Below are positions 5,435 to 7,708 of a DNA stretch of 7,708 nt, piece by piece. This DNA comes from Phycisphaerae bacterium. GTDB lineage: Bacteria > Planctomycetota > Phycisphaerae > Sedimentisphaerales > Anaerohalosphaeraceae. The position numbers and the translations under genes are program-made. The notes below the pieces were generated by a model, which was not told the origin of the DNA, ran no database searches, and saw only the letters and a list, made by a program, of their open reading frames with translations. The stretch is taken from positions 1 through 7,708 of the forward strand of contig SKKI01000040.1 in NCBI GenBank assembly GCA_007121565.1, read 5' to 3'. Within the stretch, counting starts at the first letter, position 1. Every line of letters begins with the position of its first letter.

Positions 5435-6553
5435 CTATGGAGCAAAAATTTCGTCGAGAATGACGTCCGGCTCGGGGGCGGTTCCCTGGGGCCACTGCAT
5501 GACAACAGACCCTTCCAGCAGCGCGACGACAAACGGGCTGGTCACCGCCCAGTTGCGCCGGTCGGTCAGTTTGCCGTGCAGGGCATCGGTATCCTGGGCA
5601 ACCGGGCCGGTCTCGGCCGGGCCGTACGGCGGAATGGCCAGAAAAGCAGTCTGCACCCCCATCTCGGCCATTTCCCGATGAAACGCCTCATACGCGGGAA
5701 TGCTCTCGGCGCAGATCGAACAGTCATGATGGTACATATACGCGATGACAAGGCCGTCTTTGAGCTGATCGGCGATATCGACATGCTCCAGCCACGGCCA
5801 CAGCGGCGGGGCCTCGGCTTCCGGTTCCGGCTCGGGTTCCGGTTCGGGCTCAGGCTCAGGCTCGGGCTCGGGTTCCGGTTCGGGCTCAGGCTCAGGGGCT
5901 GGTTCCGGTTCAGGTTCGGGGAGCGGCTCAGGATCCGGTTCGGGGTCGGGCTCCGGTTGCGGCTGTTCGGGGATGTCGGGCTCATCGGCCGGCGGTGCCT
6001 TGGCCACGGGCCGCTGGATCAGCGTTTGCGAGGCCCATTCCTCGACCTGGATGAACTCCGGACGCAGCGCCACCAGCATCGGGGCCGTAAAGATCAGCAC
6101 CGCAAAGATCGGCACGGCCGTCGCCAGCGCATGGCCAGTCTTGGGCCACGGCGGCGGCAGCAGCTTAAGCCCCTTCGGCCGGAAAATCAGCAGCAGCGCC
6201 GCAAACGGCAGGTCAATCGCAAACAGCGTCACCCACGGATCCACCTCCACGTGACCAAAACAGCCGCACGATTCGGCCCCGGTCAGCCCTTTGTGCAATT
6301 GAACGAAAATAAAGAGGATATACGCCGCGGTGCCGCCGACCCAGGCGGCCTTGCGAAACAGGCCGCTGACCATCCAAATCCCCAGCGCAAGCTCAACAGG
6401 AATCTGCACCAGGAAAAACTCCCACGACTCCCAGACGCCATGCGCCTGCCACGACGGAAAATACACGGTCAGAACTTCATGTGCCTTCAGCACGCCGGCG
6501 GCAATCAGCAGCAGCCCCGCCAGCGTCATGACGACGGCATTGATTTTTCGCAT
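5435..6553 (-). CDS. MauE/DoxX-like membrane protein fused to a thioredoxin-like domain via a Glu-Pro linker
   Basis: This is a 372-aa protein in three parts. Residues 1-165 hold about five hydrophobic membrane segments (near 5-23, 47-64, 71-88, 107-124 and 143-163) and the motif SCGCFG (95-100), characteristic of MauE/DoxX-type redox-associated membrane proteins. Residues 186-250 are a Pro/Glu linker with an unbroken EP run at about 221-245. Residues 251-372 look thioredoxin-like: [12 protein letters not shown] (270-281) gives a CxxC pair C278/C281, and [14 protein letters not shown] (334-347) supplies the likely cis-Pro loop at P340. Five membrane spans with a cytoplasmic N-terminus would place the linker and the CxxC domain outside the membrane. 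The likely role is passing electrons or disulfides between the membrane cysteines (C96/C98) and extracytoplasmic substrates; this is inference. The ATG has a GGGG/AGGG-rich upstream site. No methylamine dehydrogenase genes are present, so the mau pathway itself is not implied. Confidence 0.82.
   Translation of the reverse strand: MRKINAVVMTLAGLLLIAAGVLKAHEVLTVYFPSWQAHGVWESWEFFLVQIPVELALGIWMVSGLFRKAAWVGGTAAYILFIFVQLHKGLTGAESCGCFGHVEVDPWVTLFAIDLPFAALLLIFRPKGLKLLPPPWPKTGHALATAVPIFAVLIFTAPMLVALRPEFIQVEEWASQTLIQRPVAKAPPADEPDIPEQPQPEPDPEPDPEPLPEPEPEPAPEPEPEPEPEPEPEPEPEPEPEPEPEAEAPPLWPWLEHVDIADQLKDGLVIAYMYHHDCSICAESIPAYEAFHREMAEMGVQTAFLAIPPYGPAETGPVAQDTDALHGKLTDRRNWAVTSPFVVALLEGSVVMQWPQGTAPEPDVILDEIFAP
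5819..5962. repeat. Degenerate hexanucleotide repeat encoding the Glu-Pro linker
   Basis: On the plus strand this is a run of near-identical units such as GGTTCC, GGTTCG, GGCTCA and GGCTCG, which on the minus strand encode Glu-Pro dipeptides. The units vary at third codon positions, so the protein repeat is better conserved than the DNA. It lies wholly within the fusion gene and has no spacer structure. Confidence 0.9.
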
Positions 6554-6599
6554 AACCCCTTTTCCCTACTATGGATGTCAAGAAAACAATAGCACACTC

Positions 6600-6628
6600 A
6601 GTATACAGTATATGATATTACGAAGCAA
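6600..6628 (-). promoter_or_regulatory. Promoter of the MauE/thioredoxin fusion gene
   Basis: On the minus strand TTGCTT (6623-6628) and TATACT (6600-6605) are 17 bases apart, with five of six matches at -10 and three of six at -35. A perfect inverted repeat TATAC-A-GTATA (6602-6612) overlaps the -10 box and could be an operator or simply AT-rich chance. Confidence 0.5.
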
Positions 6629-6700
6629 ACGCTTTTCGGTTCCGATGATGTTGATTTAAAGGACCTATAAAAGACAGCCGGATAGTCACTAAAGAATCCT

Positions 6701-6728
6701 TTGCATTAAAAAAATAAACGGCTATAAT
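6701..6728 (+). promoter_or_regulatory. Promoter of the XRE-type gene
   Basis: A perfect TATAAT lies at 6723-6728, with TTGCAT at 6701-6706, 16 bases upstream. Transcription would begin near 6735, about 36 bases before the ATG at 6771. The -10 is convincing and the -35 weak. It probably also transcribes murE, since no terminator lies between the two genes. Confidence 0.6.
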
Positions 6729-6770
6729 GGTATTACAGAAAAATCAGGAGCTTATTTTTAGGAGACTGTT

Positions 6771-7172
6771 ATGGTTAAGTCACGGATTGCAAAAGCTGAA
6801 AATAACCATGTTCCTGCGTCAGATGCTGAGCCATTCAGACCGCTGGCCGAGGTGACCAGATCCAACACAAAAAACCAGTTCGTTCATTATCTGACACACG
6901 CAACGATGTGTGGAGGGCACCTGATGCGTTTCCTGCCGCTTTCTCAACTCTGCCACAAACACCGTGAGAAAAAACGTCTGACATTGCGCCAAATCAGTTC
7001 AAAATTGGATGTGCATTTTTACGACCTTTACCTCATTGAGCAATGCTGCCTGAAAGAAATCAACCTTGACATACTGAAGAAATACGTCTCTTTTCTGGGG
7101 ATTGAGCAGGACTTTGAGAAGTGGGCGCAGGAAAATGGCGACATTGTTGACGCAATGAGTTGCGTTGTGTAA
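6771..7172 (+). CDS. Small XRE-like helix-turn-helix protein
   Basis: The protein is 133 aa from ATG 6771, with AGGAG seven to eight bases upstream and a TATAAT promoter just ahead. Residues about 57-112 look like a lambda-repressor/XRE helix-turn-helix: LSQLCHKHREKKRLTLRQISSKLDV (helices 1-2), HFYDLYLIEQ (recognition-helix region), INLDILKKYVSFLGI (helices 4-5). The first 50 residues are polar, low in obvious structure, and not recognised. A second start at ATG 6924 (M52), preceded by GGAGGG at seven-base spacing, would give an 82-aa form made almost only of the helix-turn-helix. The gene looks more AT-rich than the murE that follows. It could be a DNA-binding regulator of itself, of the divergent fusion gene or of murE; no target is shown. 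Extra cysteines (C61, C92, C93, C131) are present. Confidence 0.72.
   Translation: MVKSRIAKAENNHVPASDAEPFRPLAEVTRSNTKNQFVHYLTHATMCGGHLMRFLPLSQLCHKHREKKRLTLRQISSKLDVHFYDLYLIEQCCLKEINLDILKKYVSFLGIEQDFEKWAQENGDIVDAMSCVV
6912..6926 (+). promoter_or_regulatory. Internal ribosome-binding site and ATG within the XRE-type gene
   Basis: GGAGGG (6912-6917) stands six to seven bases before ATG 6924, in the reading frame of the XRE-like gene. It is as good as or better than the site at 6771. The product would begin MRFLPLSQLCHKH, right at the start of the helix-turn-helix. Confidence 0.45.
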
Positions 7173-7190
7173 GTGCGGCATAAATATCAG

Positions 7191-7708
7191 ATGACATTTA
7201 CCCAGTTATTGGCTTTGGCGGCCTCCGGCGACGTCCGTATCTGTGCGGACTCGCGTCAGGTCCAACCGGGCGACTGTTTCGTGGCGATCCGCGGCACCCA
7301 ATCCGACGGGCACGCCTTTATTCCGACTGCCCTGCAGCGCGGCGCGCAGTATATCGTGGCCGAAGAGCCTTATGCCGACGGCCACTGCGTCATCGTCAAA
7401 AACAGCGCCGAGGCCCTGGGTTTGCTGGCCCAGGCATCGGTCGGCCAGCCCAGCAGCCAACTGACAAACCTGGCCGTGACCGGTACCAACGGCAAGACCA
7501 CCACCGCCTACCTGGTCCGCTCGGTCATCGAAACAGCCGGCCATCCCTGCGGCCTGATCGGCACCATCGCCTACAGCACCGGCAAAAACACCGCCCAGGC
7601 CCCGCTGACCACGCCGGACGCCCTGACCCTTGCCCACATGGCCCGCCAGATGGTTGACGACGGAGCCGGCTATATGATGATCGAGGCCAGCAGCCACGCC
7701 CTGAGCCA
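7191..7708 (+). CDS. murE: UDP-N-acetylmuramoyl-tripeptide synthetase MurE, 3'-truncated by window edge
   Basis: MurE is a cytoplasmic ligase that uses ATP to add the third peptide residue (diaminopimelate or lysine) to UDP-MurNAc-L-Ala-D-Glu in peptidoglycan synthesis. 172 codons are visible, about a third of the usual length. The N-terminal UDP-binding domain shows ADSRQVQPGDCFVAIRG (19-35, with the DSR motif). The ATP P-loop VTGTNGKTTT spans 96-105 with K102. TTPD (140-143) and EASSHALS (165-172) are the substrate-binding and catalytic motifs of Mur ligases. The DNPR-type motif that decides the amino acid lies beyond the window. The ATG at 7191 fits homologues but has no clear Shine-Dalgarno sequence; a GTG at 7173, in frame and directly after the previous stop, is the alternative. 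It is probably co-transcribed or translationally coupled with the XRE-type gene 18 bases upstream. Confidence 0.95.
   Translation, partial: MTFTQLLALAASGDVRICADSRQVQPGDCFVAIRGTQSDGHAFIPTALQRGAQYIVAEEPYADGHCVIVKNSAEALGLLAQASVGQPSSQLTNLAVTGTNGKTTTAYLVRSVIETAGHPCGLIGTIAYSTGKNTAQAPLTTPDALTLAHMARQMVDDGAGYMMIEASSHALS

Noticed and set aside
5819..5962. CRISPR-like repeat array
   Set aside because: Units are six bases with no spacers and translate to Glu-Pro in frame; this is a coding low-complexity tract.
5576..6592. 338-codon open frame on the plus strand opposite the fusion gene, Arg/Phe/Gly-rich
   Set aside because: It is the antisense of the Glu-Pro repeat and membrane gene; its composition follows from the repeat and it has no recognisable domain or supporting ribosome-binding site.
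6629..6700. Small RNA, tRNA or additional small gene in the divergent intergenic region
   Set aside because: No cloverleaf, no convincing hairpin-plus-T-tract and no open frame with a ribosome-binding site were visible.
7206..7697. 163-codon minus-strand frame rich in Gly and Ala
   Set aside because: Antisense of murE, whose P-loop and other ligase motifs are unambiguous.

Overview
The window looks like a chromosomal housekeeping and accessory stretch from a Planctomycetota bacterium, most likely of the Phycisphaerae type. This is inferred from the combination of a DUF4954 beta-helix protein, a short free-standing zinc ribbon with the AGRKVRCKNC signature, and a MauE-like membrane protein joined to a thioredoxin-like domain by a Glu-Pro linker. 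The taxonomic call rests on gene-family impressions, not on a search. There is no rRNA, tRNA, CRISPR array, transposase or phage gene.

Layout, left to right. A large plus-strand gene (DUF4954 family) enters from beyond the left edge and ends at 2003. It converges on a block of seven minus-strand genes. Read in the direction of transcription (right to left) these are: a MauE/thioredoxin-like fusion (6553-5435), a cold-shock protein (5195-4992), ribosomal protein bL27 (4811-4575), a small zinc-ribbon protein (4443-4228), the 16S rRNA methyltransferase RsmE (4113-3391), a DUF438-hemerythrin protein (3266-2499) and an ACT-like small regulator (2335-2069). These seven do not form a tight operon. 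They are spaced by 114-239 bases, and several gaps hold a recognisable terminator, a sigma70-like promoter, or both. Most therefore look like single-gene units. At 6554-6770 transcription diverges: a plus-strand XRE-type helix-turn-helix gene (6771-7172) is followed 18 bases later, in the same reading frame, by murE, which runs off the right edge.

Functionally, the middle of the block serves translation (bL27, RsmE, cold-shock RNA chaperone). The hemerythrin protein and the MauE/thioredoxin fusion suggest handling of oxygen or NO and of thiol-disulfide exchange. MurE belongs to peptidoglycan precursor synthesis.

I see no clear multi-gene novel system. The points most worth a second look are the Glu-Pro-linked MauE/thioredoxin fusion, the paired 12-bp repeats over the cold-shock promoter, the possible two-start XRE regulator, the in-frame XRE/murE junction, and the terminator directly in front of rsmE.
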